Positions 45,165 to 55,879 are shown, counted from the stretch's first letter. The stretch is 64,000 nt of DNA from Flammeovirga sp. OC4 (GCF_000812565.1 NZ_JTAM01000012.1:1-64000); one strand, 5' to 3'. Notes: a model not told the origin generated them from the letters alone. Translations and numbers: made by a program.

Positions 45165-48100
45165 ATGAAAGTAAACTACTTTTTGAAGGTGTATCAATTG
45201 ATATTGTATCCCTTTCTATTATTGTTGATTACAACCCTTTCAACGAATGCTCAGCCTTATTTGATGAATACAAACTCTAGCGGTGGAATTCAAAATGCTG
45301 GTGGTATTTCAATTTACAATTTATCATCTCCTGCAGGGACACCTCCCGAATTTTATGATCATGGAGAATCCTTTACAGGTCGTCCAGGTGACTTTAGTTC
45401 ATTGATTTTAGCCTCTGATGGCTATATCTATGGTCATACCGAGGAAGGTGGGGAACATAATAGCGGTATCTTCTTTAAAATAGACCCAGCTACCAATACT
45501 GTAACTCAATTATTTTCTTTTGACTATAATTATCATTATCCCATTTATAATATGGTGGAGCATAACCAAATTTTGTATGGTATAATGAGAAGACGAAGCA
45601 AAGAGGATGTTGTTTTTGCTATTAAATTAAGTGATCCGACCCACATAATACCTTTAACCAATTTGAATAGCATTTTCAAGATTAGACGAATGGGCGGAGG
45701 TTTTTATAAGTTGAATAATAAACTATATGCTACAATATTTGATGGTGAATCAGGGTCGAATGTACAAGTTGGAGGTGTATACGAGTATGATTTAGCCACA
45801 GGCAACGATAGAATATTATGTAGAAACCCATATGGATATGAATATGCTTCAGGTGCTCTTGCCCATCGAAACGTTCAAGGGAGAGATCGATTAATTGTAG
45901 CCAACTCTGCTTCACAATTTGGAGCAGGTGGTTTTTATGAAGTGGATGCTGAAAGTGGTTTTATCCATGAAATTAGTGTAGTAAGAGATCGAGCATTTAA
46001 AGGCTCAAAATTCTCAGGTGTATTTAGAAACTCTTCAGGTGATTTTTATTCTAGGTCTTTTGCTGATGGTGGTGCTGGAGTAGGTACTTTAGTGAGTATC
46101 TTACCGGATGATAAGAAAGTGACGAAAGAGTTTACTTTTAGTCATGCCAACGGAACAGCAATATCTGGGTTAGTGCCCAATGGACATGACTTAATTGGTA
46201 TGACACAACCTGCTACAATTTCATTTTCTAGTCCCGATAGAGGTGTTATCTATCAAGTTGATAGGCATGGAAACTATAAAGAACTCTATCACTTTAAAAA
46301 CATGTCCTATCCATCAGAATTTTTTATTATCACCAATGACAATGGAGGAACCGTTTGGGGTATTGCAGAATTTGGTGGTAGAAGTGAACAGGGGGCTATT
46401 TTTAAATATGAAATAGGAACGAATAAAATGGAAGTGATCGCTAGTTTTGGATCAGATACAGGTTTTATTCCTGAAACAAGATTAACCCCGTTCAAAGATG
46501 GAAAATATACATTTTCTAACCGAGATGGAGGCATTCAAAATTATGGTACATTAGCTACTTTTGATCCATCGACAGGTTCAATCGGTCACTTGTATTCAAC
46601 GGGTAATAATTCATTAGCAAAACAAGGCTACTCCAACGGTGCATTCTTGGCATCCAATGGGAAATACTATGCCATTGAAAGAACAGGAGCAACAGCTTAT
46701 GATATAAAAGTAGATTCATTGTTCTACAGAGATCGATTAGTTGAATTTAATGATGACCTAGATTCTGTTACGGTCCTTACAAATAGATTGGCCAATAGAT
46801 TATATGAAGCCAATGAGAAAGCCCCGTATAATATCATTGGAGAAATAATAGAAATTCAAGGTAAGCTGGTTTTTACCTATACCAATTCAATTTTTACTCA
46901 TGATTTAGCCACTGGTCAAACCACTAAATTATTTGATTTAATAACGAAAAGGCATGCTGATAATAGTGATGCAGCTTGGGATTGGGGATATTTATTCTCA
47001 ACAGCAGTGACTAAAAAGGATGATAACACTTACTATTATGCTACCCAAGGATCAGGCGAAAGTATACCAAATACACATGGTGGTACTATCATCAAATTAG
47101 ATGTATCTACTTCACCATGGACTATTACGCATGAGTATACTATTGACCCTCTTACATCTATCAGTGGCTATAGATCAAGAATTGCAGTAAGAGCTTCTGG
47201 AAAAGGTGAAGTTGGAGTGAAAGGCCGTATGCTTATTCTTCCAGGTGCAAATGCTGATCCGGATACTTTAGTGATGGCATCAGAATACAATAGCCCTACA
47301 ACATTCGGATGTATTTTAGCCTACCCAATGGGAGAGAACGGAAATAGAATTGGTACTTCACATATTATTAAAGAGTTCCCAGAAACAGGTTTTGATCCAG
47401 ATTTGAATTCATCAGCAAATGATAGTACAGACGGATGGTTCCCGATGGCTGATTTGGCCTATTACAATAATAAAATCTATGGTTTTACGAAAGGTGGAAA
47501 TGTAGGTAGTTATACATCTAATGCTGACCATGGAGCAGAAAGAGGAACAGCCGCTTTTAATGGTACTTTTTGGAGTATTGACAGGACTAACGCTAATGCA
47601 TTCGAGTTACTTTATACTTTAGAGGAAAGCACAGGTATAAATCCATTATTAACTTCAACTGATATTATTCAGTTGGCACCTATTTCAGGAAATAAGTTGA
47701 ATGCGGATACTTTAGGCTGTGCAATTACGACAAGGACTTTCAAAGTGTATGGTCATGGTCGAGGTAGTCTTCAGTGGTGGTCATCTAATTCAAATGTGAC
47801 CTTAGTACCTTCGATGACAAATGCTGATAGTGCAACATTTGACTTCAGCAGTGTGCCTGTAAATTTAGAGCAAACAACAACTATTAGTGTTGCTGCTTAT
47901 AATCCAAATGCAGCATCAGCTTATCAGTATGGAGACACTTTATCATGGAATGTGCATCAATACGTACAGCCAAGTATCGGTGATATTGTTTCATCTGTAG
48001 ATTTGCATTGTCCTGTACAGCATGCCCGTCTTACGTTAAATTCCTATGCCCATGTTGATTCTTTCTATTGGGAAATTCCAACAGATATTATTGCTTTGAC

Positions 48101-49289
48101 TAGCGTCAATAACCATGATGAGGTACAAATTGATCTTAGTAGAGAAGATTATGGGATGCATCAAATTATCTGTCATGCATTCAATGGTTGCGGTGAACAA
48201 GTTTCAGATACACTTTCTTTTGAATTAGTTGATCCAAATTATGACATTCAATTAACTAGTTCTGCAAGTTCTACTTGTACCGACGGAAATTTGACTTTTT
48301 CAGTAACTCCTCCAGTAAGTGGACAAACAATTAATTGGACTTTACCTAGTGGTGCATTTATTGTAGGTGCCAATAATCAAAATGCTACATCTGTAGAAGT
48401 AGATTTCTCAGGGGTTGCTCAAGGTACTTATCAAGTAATAGCATCAGTTCAAGCTTCTTGTAATGTCAACCTTACAGATACAGCCTCAGTAGATATTCAT
48501 ACTATTCCTATTATTAATAGTTTAACAGCTAATAGAGCGTTAAGCTGTGATGATGATATTATTTCATTTATTGCAGATGTGGATGGAGCAGAAAGTTATC
48601 AATGGACTTTTCCTAATGACGCCATTCTTATTTCAGGTCAAGGAACGAAACTAATCACCCTTGATATGTCTGATATTACCACTGATTCTGTATTAGTCAC
48701 TATATCAGTAGATAATTCATGCAATGTCAATATTTCTGATTCTTTACAAGTGGCTGTACCAGGTATGCCGTCAATTTCAGGAATCGATATTTCTAGCAAT
48801 ATCGTCCATCCAGAAGATACCGTTACGATGACGGCTTCAAATGTTTCTAGTGAAATGAATTGTACTTGGAATTTACCTGAAGGGGCGGTTGTATTAGGAG
48901 CAGAGAATGAGCCAACAATTCAATTTACAGTTCGAGAATGTGATTTAGGAGATCATAATGTTGGAGTACAAGCCTCCAATAGTTGTGGTGCCTCTTCGAT
49001 TACTACAGCGGTCATTCGTATAGAATTTAACCCATTATCTTTAGAGAATGAGTTGTCGGATTCTATTATAGCTTACCCTAATCCTACTAAGGATAAAATA
49101 TCTCTAAATGGTATGAACGAAAATACAGTTTCAGTTATAATTCGAGATATTAACGGAAGAATAGTCAAAAAATATACCGGTGAACCCAAAGACATTAAAC
49201 TTAATAAAGTGACAAATGGTCAATACTTTATAGACGTTTATTCTGAAAAGTATGATTATGGAGTTCATCCTATTCTAATTCAAAAATAA
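45165..49289 (+). CDS. Very large secreted protein with GloVer-type tandem repeats, PKD/Ig-like domains and T9SS tag
   Basis: 1374 residues. The signal peptide ends near TNAQ (about 30). The first 850 residues consist of the choice-of-anchor tandem repeat type called GloVer, with repeated G-x-x-Y/W-G-x-T/A-x-x-G-G and G-x-I-F-K-x-D/E phrases (for example IYGHTEEGGEHNSGIFFKID and VWGIAEFGGRSEQGAIFKYE) that form a propeller-like fold. Residues about 850-1290 are immunoglobulin/PKD-like domains with regular W-T/N-L/F-P motifs. The last 70 residues are the T9SS sorting domain (IIAYPNPTKDKISLNG ... GVHPILIQK). No catalytic motif was recognised. It is probably a cell-surface binding protein. It is a single gene with a terminator downstream. 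Confidence 0.85.
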   Translation: MKVNYFLKVYQLILYPFLLLLITTLSTNAQPYLMNTNSSGGIQNAGGISIYNLSSPAGTPPEFYDHGESFTGRPGDFSSLILASDGYIYGHTEEGGEHNSGIFFKIDPATNTVTQLFSFDYNYHYPIYNMVEHNQILYGIMRRRSKEDVVFAIKLSDPTHIIPLTNLNSIFKIRRMGGGFYKLNNKLYATIFDGESGSNVQVGGVYEYDLATGNDRILCRNPYGYEYASGALAHRNVQGRDRLIVANSASQFGAGGFYEVDAESGFIHEISVVRDRAFKGSKFSGVFRNSSGDFYSRSFADGGAGVGTLVSILPDDKKVTKEFTFSHANGTAISGLVPNGHDLIGMTQPATISFSSPDRGVIYQVDRHGNYKELYHFKNMSYPSEFFIITNDNGGTVWGIAEFGGRSEQGAIFKYEIGTNKMEVIASFGSDTGFIPETRLTPFKDGKYTFSNRDGGIQNYGTLATFDPSTGSIGHLYSTGNNSLAKQGYSNGAFLASNGKYYAIERTGATAYDIKVDSLFYRDRLVEFNDDLDSVTVLTNRLANRLYEANEKAPYNIIGEIIEIQGKLVFTYTNSIFTHDLATGQTTKLFDLITKRHADNSDAAWDWGYLFSTAVTKKDDNTYYYATQGSGESIPNTHGGTIIKLDVSTSPWTITHEYTIDPLTSISGYRSRIAVRASGKGEVGVKGRMLILPGANADPDTLVMASEYNSPTTFGCILAYPMGENGNRIGTSHIIKEFPETGFDPDLNSSANDSTDGWFPMADLAYYNNKIYGFTKGGNVGSYTSNADHGAERGTAAFNGTFWSIDRTNANAFELLYTLEESTGINPLLTSTDIIQLAPISGNKLNADTLGCAITTRTFKVYGHGRGSLQWWSSNSNVTLVPSMTNADSATFDFSSVPVNLEQTTTISVAAYNPNAASAYQYGDTLSWNVHQYVQPSIGDIVSSVDLHCPVQHARLTLNSYAHVDSFYWEIPTDIIALTSVNNHDEVQIDLSREDYGMHQIICHAFNGCGEQVSDTLSFELVDPNYDIQLTSSASSTCTDGNLTFSVTPPVSGQTINWTLPSGAFIVGANNQNATSVEVDFSGVAQGTYQVIASVQASCNVNLTDTASVDIHTIPIINSLTANRALSCDDDIISFIADVDGAESYQWTFPNDAILISGQGTKLITLDMSDITTDSVLVTISVDNSCNVNISDSLQVAVPGMPSISGIDISSNIVHPEDTVTMTASNVSSEMNCTWNLPEGAVVLGAENEPTIQFTVRECDLGDHNVGVQASNSCGASSITTAVIRIEFNPLSLENELSDSIIAYPNPTKDKISLNGMNENTVSVIIRDINGRIVKKYTGEPKDIKLNKVTNGQYFIDVYSEKYDYGVHPILIQK

Positions 49290-49312
49290 TAGAATAGATA
49301 AAGTACGTATTA

Positions 49313-49360
49313 TAATGTCATTGTAGTTTAAAATATCACAAACTGCAATGGCATTTTTTG
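49313..49360 (+). terminator. Terminator of the GloVer-type gene
   Basis: aatgtcattgtagttt / aaactgcaatggcatt stem with G-U pairs, then ttttttgtgt. Confidence 0.75.
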
Positions 49361-49457
49361 TGTCAAAATAGCTTACCCAATAAAATATCGATGAACGCTT
49401 TGCCCCAATACATTGATTTCTTAACTTATTTGTGATATTCAAAACTAATTATCAAAG

Positions 49458-50474
49458 ATGTACATAAACAGAAACATAAACTTCAAGGTTTTTCTTCAAA
49501 AAGCGTATAAGCCATTACTTTTTTTAGCCCTTTACGGAGCTTTGATTGTTGTGCTCTACGAATACTTTCACATGACTTGGATCAAATTACCATGGTCTAT
49601 TCTCTCCATCGTTGGTACAGCAGTCGCTTTTTATGTAGGTTTTAAAAATAACTCTGCCTACGCAAGAACATGGGAAGCTCGAAAAATTTGGGGAGCGATT
49701 ATCAATAGCAGCCGTTCTTGGGGAATCTTTGCGAGGGATTTTACTTCAAATCTATTTGTAGATAAGCCATTGGATGAAAATGAATTGTATCAGATTCATA
49801 AAGATTTAATTTTAAGACATATCGGTTGGGCATACCGTTTACGTAGACAACTTTGGAAACCTCAGCCTTGGGAACACTCACATCAGTTATCGAATGAAAT
49901 GAGGAAGAGGTTGGGAGATACTTTTGCTTCATTGTCAGAAGAAGAAGAACTGAAATTGTTTATTGAAGAACAAGAGGCAAATGATTTATTGAAAAAGAGA
50001 AATGTTTGCACACAGATCATCAGTAATCAATCCCAGAAGATATTAGAGTTAAGAGAAAAAGGGTTGATCGATGATTTCAGACATATGGAAATGCAGAAGT
50101 TACTCAAAGACTTTTATATCCAACAAGGAAAATGTGAGCGTATTAAAAACTTTCCATTACCTCGTCAATATGCAAACACCTCTTTTGTATTGACGGTATT
50201 GATTGTGATACTATTACCTTTTGGGATGGTGTCTCAATTCAGTGCAATGGGGCAGGGGTTAGTTTGGTTGACAATTCCATTTACGACCATAGTTGGGAGT
50301 ATTTATTTTATCATGGAATTTGTGGGAGACTTTGCTGAAAACCCATTTGAGGGATTAGCATTTGATACGCCAATGACAAGTCTTTGTAATACTATTGAGA
50401 TTGATTTAAAGGAGATGCTGGGTAAAGAAGAATTACCAGAAAAAGTAAAGCCTCACGATAATGTTTTAATGTAG
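49458..50474 (+). CDS. Bestrophin family ion channel
   Basis: 338 residues of the bacterial bestrophin (UPF0187/YneE) family, pentameric channels in the inner membrane that pass anions or sodium. Two hydrophobic segments near the N-terminus (about 20-38 and 44-61) are followed by the family signature FKNNSAYARTWEARKIWGAIINSSR (about 62-86). Two more hydrophobic segments occur at about 237-256 and 265-288, with the acidic cytoplasmic helix EFVGDFAENPFEGLAFDTPM after them. The start at 49458 fits. The gene is monocistronic and ends at a strong hairpin. Ion selectivity is not predictable here. Confidence 0.92.
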   Translation: MYINRNINFKVFLQKAYKPLLFLALYGALIVVLYEYFHMTWIKLPWSILSIVGTAVAFYVGFKNNSAYARTWEARKIWGAIINSSRSWGIFARDFTSNLFVDKPLDENELYQIHKDLILRHIGWAYRLRRQLWKPQPWEHSHQLSNEMRKRLGDTFASLSEEEELKLFIEEQEANDLLKKRNVCTQIISNQSQKILELREKGLIDDFRHMEMQKLLKDFYIQQGKCERIKNFPLPRQYANTSFVLTVLIVILLPFGMVSQFSAMGQGLVWLTIPFTTIVGSIYFIMEFVGDFAENPFEGLAFDTPMTSLCNTIEIDLKEMLGKEELPEKVKPHDNVLM

Positions 50475-50497
50475 AGGCATAAAAATGAGAAGAAAAA

Positions 50498-50540
50498 ATA
50501 AAGGCGTTTGAAACATGAAGTTCAAACGCCTTTATTTCGT
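50498..50540. terminator. Bidirectional terminator after the bestrophin gene
   Basis: aataaaggcgtttgaa / ttcaaacgcctttatt, a near-perfect stem with a short loop, A-rich before and T-rich after, suited to both directions. It ends the bestrophin transcript and possibly a minus-strand small gene. Confidence 0.88.
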
Positions 50541-50553
50541 TTAACGCAAAAGA

Positions 50554-50661
50554 CTAAACTTTGTCTTTCTTTAACGTGATAAGAGCATAAGCAATCGCAC
50601 CTACTAATGGAGGCACCATAAAGCCCATTGCTGCATATTCTAAGTATGCTGTTGCTATCAT
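50554..50661 (-). CDS. Possible 35-residue hydrophobic peptide or gene remnant
   Basis: On the minus strand an ATG at 50661 opens a short frame, MIATAYLEYAAMGFMVPPLV followed by GAIAYALITLKKDKV. One membrane segment and a basic tail make a typical small membrane protein C-terminus. The frame continues upstream without Met for 11 codons (PNYILLIPTT) to a TAA, so this may be the end of a longer gene broken by a frameshift. It stops about 14 bases before the bidirectional terminator. The family was not recognised. A competing frame at 50522-50716 has no membrane pattern. Confidence 0.4.
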   Translation of the reverse strand: MIATAYLEYAAMGFMVPPLVGAIAYALITLKKDKV

Positions 50662-50760
50662 TGTCGTTGGAATTAAGAGAATGTAATTCGGTTTTTAACG
50701 GCACAATAATAAACAATTGTACTTCTTAATCCAACAAAAGAGCTGATTTTAGTCACTCTT

Positions 50761-51663
50761 TTATTCTGATAAATCTCTGACTTTTTGGATCAATGCTTTC
50801 TGTTCGTCCGTCAATGAAGATGGAACTTTCACATTATAAGTGATATACAAATCTCCGTGCACTTCGTCTTGCTTATACTTAGGGAAACCTTTACCTCTGA
50901 GTTTCACCTTCATACCATTTTGAGTACCCTCTTTCACTTTTAACTTAACTTTGCTGTCAAAAGTATCAATGGTGATTTCTCCACCCAATAAAGCAGTATA
51001 TAAATCAAGATCAACTGTTTTGTAAAGATCACTTTCTTTACGTTCAAATTCAGTATTGTTGGTAATATTGAAAGCAATTAAAAGGTCACCATTTTGACCA
51101 CCATTTATACCCGCTTTACCATGACCAGGGATTTTGATGACTTGACCATCTGCTATGCCGGCTGGAACAGTAACTCTAATATTTTTATTATTGATCTTAT
51201 AAGTACGCTTCTCTGTTTTGTAAATGTCTCTAAGATCTAACGTTACATTTACCTTATAATCTCCACCTTTCTTGGGTCTTGGTGATGAGGCACCTCCAAA
51301 CATTGAATTGAAGAAATCTGAGAAGTCAGCACCGCCTTGGCCTCCTCCGAAGCCACCAAAGCCGCCTCCACCGAAACCGCCTCCTCCAAATCCACCAAAG
51401 CCTCCGCCACCGAAGCCTTGTGATTCAAATTGATCAGCGTGTTCCCAATCCTTTCCGTACTTATCGTATTTTTTTCTATTATCCTCGTCACCCAATACTT
51501 CATTCGCTTCATTAATCTCTTGAAACTTCTTTTTTGCCACCTCATCATCAGGATTTTTATCAGGGTGATATTGACGAGCTAACTTTCTATATGCTTTTTT
51601 AATTTCGCTTTGAGAGGCATTTTTATCCACTCCAAGCACTTTATAATAATCTATATATTCCAT
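50761..51663 (-). CDS. DnaJ-type co-chaperone lacking the zinc finger (CbpA-like)
   Basis: 300 residues. The J domain (1-68, HPDKNPDD at about 33) is followed by a Gly/Phe-rich region (about 80-110, glycine runs with FGG) and two C-terminal beta domains (about 130-295; [32 protein letters not shown]). No Cys-rich zinc finger (C-x2-C-x-G-x-G) occurs between them, which distinguishes it from DnaJ proper and matches CbpA/DnaJ-class-II proteins. It stimulates DnaK ATPase and may bind unfolded proteins. It is a single gene with an upstream gap of about 440 bases. Confidence 0.93.
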   Translation of the reverse strand: MEYIDYYKVLGVDKNASQSEIKKAYRKLARQYHPDKNPDDEVAKKKFQEINEANEVLGDEDNRKKYDKYGKDWEHADQFESQGFGGGGFGGFGGGGFGGGGFGGFGGGQGGADFSDFFNSMFGGASSPRPKKGGDYKVNVTLDLRDIYKTEKRTYKINNKNIRVTVPAGIADGQVIKIPGHGKAGINGGQNGDLLIAFNITNNTEFERKESDLYKTVDLDLYTALLGGEITIDTFDSKVKLKVKEGTQNGMKVKLRGKGFPKYKQDEVHGDLYITYNVKVPSSLTDEQKALIQKVRDLSE

Positions 51664-52102
51664 GTTAATTCTTTCTGATCGTTTCTAATTTGACATATTT
51701 ATAAAGGGTGTATTCTACTTGAAGAGTGCTTTATACTCTTCTTTTCCCTTTATTGGATCACGAATATAAAGTTATAGTAACCATTTTTACTAAAAATTTA
51801 AGGAGAAAGTTTTTAATTCAGATCGCTTTTAACCGTAACTCTAGTCGCACCAATAATTGGGATACATTTTATCCTACATAATATAATACGTAAGAAAGAT
51901 ATTATGTTTAATAGAAATTGAGAAATATTTACAAAATCTTTATTTCTTTTGTGAAATGACAAAGTTATTGCGTAGTTCTCAAAGACATTCAACATCCTTA
52001 GAGATTACATTGTAGAAGGTCATAATAAAACAGTTGTCTATTGATGAATCATCAGATAATCATTTTGCAGAATGCTTCTATTAAAACCAATATAGATTTG
52101 AT
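51664..52102. other. Intergenic region between CbpA-like and radical SAM genes
   Basis: About 440 AT-rich bases containing the CbpA-like gene's upstream region. The sequence just before its start (about 51700-51760) is pyrimidine-rich. No gene or strong hairpin was seen. Confidence 0.45.
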
Positions 52103-53038
52103 TTACCCTTTATAAAGTGCCCCTTGGTACGTATCTCTTTCTTTCAACCTTTTCTCAATCATCAATTGAATTTGGTTGGGTCTAATTCCCCAGTTAGGAG
52201 CAATTCTTAGATTGATAGGCGTGTCGCTGCTGAAACGTTGGATAGCAATATCAGGGCGTAATCTTTCTAAGAAATCCACCATAAAATCAACATATTCATC
52301 GGGTTGGAATAATGGAAATTGAGTAGGATCTTCTTTGAATTGCTTGGCCATAATTGTCCCTTTGACAATTTGCAGCTGATGGAATTTTAGTGATTCTAAA
52401 GGCAATTTATTCAAGATTTCAGCTTGTGCTAAGGTCTCTTCTCTTGTCTCTCCGGGTAACCCAAATAGCATGTGACCTGCGACCGAAATTCCTCTGTCAA
52501 CAACTTTTTGGATTGCTTCTACAGAATCTTCAAAAGAGTGTCCTCTGTTGACCCTATCCAATGTTTTATTATAACAAGATTCTATTCCAAACTCTATAAA
52601 AATTAAATGTTCTTTAGAGAGTTCTTCAAGATAATCCAACTGCTCATCGGAAAGACAGTCAGGTCTTGTACCAATCACTAAACCATCAATTTTGGGGTGA
52701 TTTAATGCTTCTGTATAAATTTCTTTTAAGTATTCCAAAGTACCATAAGTATTGGAATACGCCTGAAAATAGCCTACAAAAGCTTTTGCACTATGGTATC
52801 TACCTGGCAAAAACTCCATTCCATGATCAATCTGTTTTGTGATACTCATCATTCCGTCATGAAGATAATTTGGAACGAAGCTATCATTATTACAAAAAGT
52901 ACAGCCACCATATCCCAAAGATCCATCTCTATTGGGACAAGTAAATTCCGCATGGATAGAGACTTTTTGAATACGTCCACCGTATTTACTTTTTAATTGC
53001 TGAGAGTAGGGGAAATACCTTCTAGATTGAAAGTTCAT
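52103..53038 (-). CDS. Radical SAM protein of the TIGR01212/YhcC family
   Basis: 311 residues. The [4Fe-4S] cluster motif has the variant spacing Cys34-x11-Cys46-x2-Cys49 (CPNRDGSLGYGGCTFCNN), which is the mark of the YhcC family and differs from the usual C-x3-C-x2-C. The SAM-binding region includes FIEFGIESCYNKTL and HMLFGLPGETREE. The enzyme's reaction is not known with certainty; the family is related to tRNA-modifying radical SAM enzymes. It follows the MFS transporter gene by about 20 bases, so the two form a likely operon, although a functional link is not evident. Confidence 0.92.
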   Translation of the reverse strand: MNFQSRRYFPYSQQLKSKYGGRIQKVSIHAEFTCPNRDGSLGYGGCTFCNNDSFVPNYLHDGMMSITKQIDHGMEFLPGRYHSAKAFVGYFQAYSNTYGTLEYLKEIYTEALNHPKIDGLVIGTRPDCLSDEQLDYLEELSKEHLIFIEFGIESCYNKTLDRVNRGHSFEDSVEAIQKVVDRGISVAGHMLFGLPGETREETLAQAEILNKLPLESLKFHQLQIVKGTIMAKQFKEDPTQFPLFQPDEYVDFMVDFLERLRPDIAIQRFSSDTPINLRIAPNWGIRPNQIQLMIEKRLKERDTYQGALYKG

Positions 53039-53059
53039 GACTTCTGAATGGTTATTACT

Positions 53060-54301
53060 TTATTTTGTGACTAAATTTTTCATACGTTCTTTATGAGCTT
53101 TAGTATCACTGATGTGTTTGAACATAAAAACGCCTAACATAGTTGCAATTACGCTACAAATACCGACTATGTTATAATTTTCAAGCTTATCTGTTACTGG
53201 ATTATCAATTATTATCAGACCAGAAGCAAACGATGCTAATCCTTGTGATAAATTTTGTACCGCAGAGCGAATACTCATAAAACTTCCTCTTTGTTTTGGA
53301 TTGGCAGTACCTAGTATTAATGCATTGGCAGGGATAGATCTTGCTCCACAAATAAAGAACAAAGAAGAAAACACTAGCACTACAGGAATACTCATTGAGG
53401 GGACATTGGTGAGTACTAACGCTGGAATGATTGTAATAAAAGAAATGATTACAAATACATGATACTTACCATGATTATCAGACCACTTACCAATTTTTGG
53501 AGAGAAATATAACGTGGCTAGACCTCCACACAAGTAAATCCATGTGAGTTGTTGATCTAAAAATCCAATATTTTTCACCATATAAGGTGAGAAGAAGGGA
53601 ATGAGTAGGAAATGACCGAAAAACACTAAAAATAAGGCAAATAAGCCTTTCAGTTGTTTTGTGTTTTTTAGAACATTCAATAATGGAGAAAAGAAAGCCT
53701 TCTTCCCTTTAGTTGGGGTGTCATTCAAGTGTCCTTTCATTTCCTCTAATCTATAATAACATACAAACCAAAGAATAGCGGATACAACTGCAATAATGAT
53801 AAATGGAGCATGCCAATCAATAGTAACGCCTAGATATAAACCAATAGGTACACCTACGGCGGAAGAAACGGCAAAACCTGTCATTAAAATTCCAATACCA
53901 GTTCCTCTTTTTTCTTCTGGAAGCATATCACCGACAATCGTAAACAAAGTGGCATTGATCAATCCACCGAAAATCCCTGTAAACAACCTAGCGAAGAGTA
54001 GAAAATCGTAAGAATTTGCGACTCCACACAATACAGTTCCGAAGGTGAAAAAGGCGTAGATGAATAAGAACATCTTTTTTCGTTCGAATTTATCAATAAA
54101 GAAAATGGATAAAAGTCCGGATATTGAGGCGGCTAGTGTGTAAGAAGATACCACTGCACTCCATTGTATAGGTGTCATATCGAAAGTTTCTTGTAGAGTA
54201 TGTCCTAAAGGCATCAATACAACGAAGTCTAAGATATTCGTAAAGCTCACTGCGGCAAGCATATAGAGCGTTACTTTCTCTTTTTTATTTAATGAGATCA
54301 T
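53060..54301 (-). CDS. MFS transporter (DHA1-like)
   Basis: 413 residues with twelve hydrophobic segments. The N-terminal half has the MFS motif A loop in modified form, DKFERKK (about residue 70), and TM4-5 with RLFTGIFGGLINATLFTIVGD, characteristic of drug or sugar-efflux DHA1 proteins. A cytoplasmic loop of about 20 residues (HLNDTPTKGKKAF) separates the halves. It is the first gene of a probable two-gene operon with the radical SAM gene. The substrate is unknown; drug efflux is only a family-level guess. Confidence 0.9.
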   Translation of the reverse strand: MISLNKKEKVTLYMLAAVSFTNILDFVVLMPLGHTLQETFDMTPIQWSAVVSSYTLAASISGLLSIFFIDKFERKKMFLFIYAFFTFGTVLCGVANSYDFLLFARLFTGIFGGLINATLFTIVGDMLPEEKRGTGIGILMTGFAVSSAVGVPIGLYLGVTIDWHAPFIIIAVVSAILWFVCYYRLEEMKGHLNDTPTKGKKAFFSPLLNVLKNTKQLKGLFALFLVFFGHFLLIPFFSPYMVKNIGFLDQQLTWIYLCGGLATLYFSPKIGKWSDNHGKYHVFVIISFITIIPALVLTNVPSMSIPVVLVFSSLFFICGARSIPANALILGTANPKQRGSFMSIRSAVQNLSQGLASFASGLIIIDNPVTDKLENYNIVGICSVIATMLGVFMFKHISDTKAHKERMKNLVTK

Positions 54302-54740
54302 ACGGGAAATTGTTTAGGTAGAAGTTCGCCTTCTATGAATTGTCAGTCTATAGTTAAGTACACACATTTGTAAAGTTAGAGTTAAAACAATAAAAACTTG
54401 CATCACTAAACTTTTATTATGATAAATCTGTGTTAATCAGGTTATAAGCAGTTGTACAATTAAAATCGGAAGTTTTGGATTTTCTTTTTTATCCTACTCT
54501 TCGTTAGAATATCATCACGTAGCTTTGGCTATGCTCTTCTATTCTGCCTTGATTAGACTAAAAAATAATAATCCAACTTATCCCAATTTCAAATGTGCAA
54601 CTACTTAAAAGGAATTAATGTGTTGTCATAAAAAAATGGTCAGCTAAAATATTGATTAGCTGACCATTAAAGTATGATATGATTGAGGAAGGAGTTGAAT
54701 GTATTGGTGAATACAAACTATCTCATTCTTGTACTTTTTC
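54302..54740. other. Intergenic region upstream of the MFS gene
   Basis: About 440 bases. It holds the fbp terminator (54636-54669) and, near the left side, the MFS promoter region. No gene seen. Confidence 0.5.
54636..54669 (-). terminator. Terminator of fbp
   Basis: aatggtcagctaa / ttagctgaccatt perfect stem with an eight-base loop. On the minus strand it is followed by ttttttatg, about 70 bases after the fbp stop. Confidence 0.9.
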
Positions 54741-55784
54741 TTATTTGACTTCTACACCATTGACGGGAGGTGTAGCAACCGTTTCGTGTTTTTTACCTTG
54801 TAAGCATGCCATTGCTTCTTCCACCATTTTTGGGGAACCCACATAAAAAGGAGTTCTCTGATGAAATTCGGTGGGCTTGATGTCTAAAATTCGTTGATAA
54901 CCATCCGTTGCCATTGCCCCAGATTGTTCTGCTAAGAATGCCAATGCATTACATTCATAAAGCAAACGTAGTTTACCGTTTTTATACTTTGAAGTAGATG
55001 GGTAGATATAAATCCCACCTTTCAATAAGTTTCTATGAAAATCCCCAACTAATGAACCGATATAACGGCTAGAGTATTCTCTATCCTTACATTTTGTGAT
55101 ATAATCTTTTAAACCTTCGTCGAAAGTATTATAACCACCTTCATTGATAGAATAAATTTGACCATCCTCTTTGCATTGCATATTAGGATGAGATAAGAAG
55201 TATTCACCTAAAGAAGGTTCATATGTAAATCCATTTACGCCATAACCAGTACTGTAGACAAGCATAGTAGAAGACCCGTAAAGTACATAGCCAGCAGCAA
55301 CCTGCTCAGTACCTTGTTGCAACATGTCTTCTTTGGTAGGGGGTCTTCCGATAGGTGATCTTCTTCGATAAATCGAAAAGATTGTACCTACAAGTACATT
55401 TACATCAATGTTCGAAGAACCATCTAGAGGATCTATAGTAACGATGTATTTTGCATGATGATTACCCGTGTCGATAATTCCGTCTACCTCTTCAGAAATG
55501 ATTCCACATGTTTCTCCACCTTTTGAAAGTGCTCTTGTAAAACGAATGTCTGCAATCATGTCTAGTTTTTGTTGTGCTTCTCCCTGCACGTTTTCTGCTC
55601 CTGCACCTCCTTCAATTCCAGCCAATCCGGCTCTATTGATTTCTCTGTTGATGATTTTTGAAGCTAAAGCGATATCACGAAGTAGCTGAGATAGTTCTCC
55701 TGTAGCATAAGGAAATTGTTCTTGCTTTTGAGCGATAAAACGATCTAGCGCTGTACCGACTGAAGCAGTAAGTTTATCCATCAT
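54741..55784 (-). CDS. fbp: Class I fructose-1,6-bisphosphatase
   Basis: The enzyme hydrolyses fructose 1,6-bisphosphate to fructose 6-phosphate, a control step of gluconeogenesis in the cytoplasm. The 347 residues fit class I. Conserved sites: GIISEEVD (metal ligand Glu), the signature [22 protein letters not shown] (about residues 117-138) and the phosphate-binding stretch [25 protein letters not shown] near the C-terminus. Two Met codons start the frame (55784 and 55781). Regulation by AMP cannot be judged. It lies downstream of the phasin-like gene but a terminator separates them. Confidence 0.96.
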   Translation of the reverse strand: MMDKLTASVGTALDRFIAQKQEQFPYATGELSQLLRDIALASKIINREINRAGLAGIEGGAGAENVQGEAQQKLDMIADIRFTRALSKGGETCGIISEEVDGIIDTGNHHAKYIVTIDPLDGSSNIDVNVLVGTIFSIYRRRSPIGRPPTKEDMLQQGTEQVAAGYVLYGSSTMLVYSTGYGVNGFTYEPSLGEYFLSHPNMQCKEDGQIYSINEGGYNTFDEGLKDYITKCKDREYSSRYIGSLVGDFHRNLLKGGIYIYPSTSKYKNGKLRLLYECNALAFLAEQSGAMATDGYQRILDIKPTEFHQRTPFYVGSPKMVEEAMACLQGKKHETVATPPVNGVEVK

Positions 55785-55879
55785 AATTTTTGGTGAATAA
55801 TTTTTGTGTTTTTCGTTGTCTTATATTGGTTGGATAAAATTAGGTAATTATTTCTGATTTGTTGCAATCGATTGCAGTA

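Noticed and set aside
50522-50716. 64-codon minus-strand frame
   Set aside because: It overlaps the bidirectional terminator and is polar and Ser/Asn-rich; another frame in the same place gives a proper membrane helix.
51813-51995. 60-codon minus-strand frame
   Set aside because: Lies in AT-rich upstream DNA; composition is what random AT-rich sequence gives.
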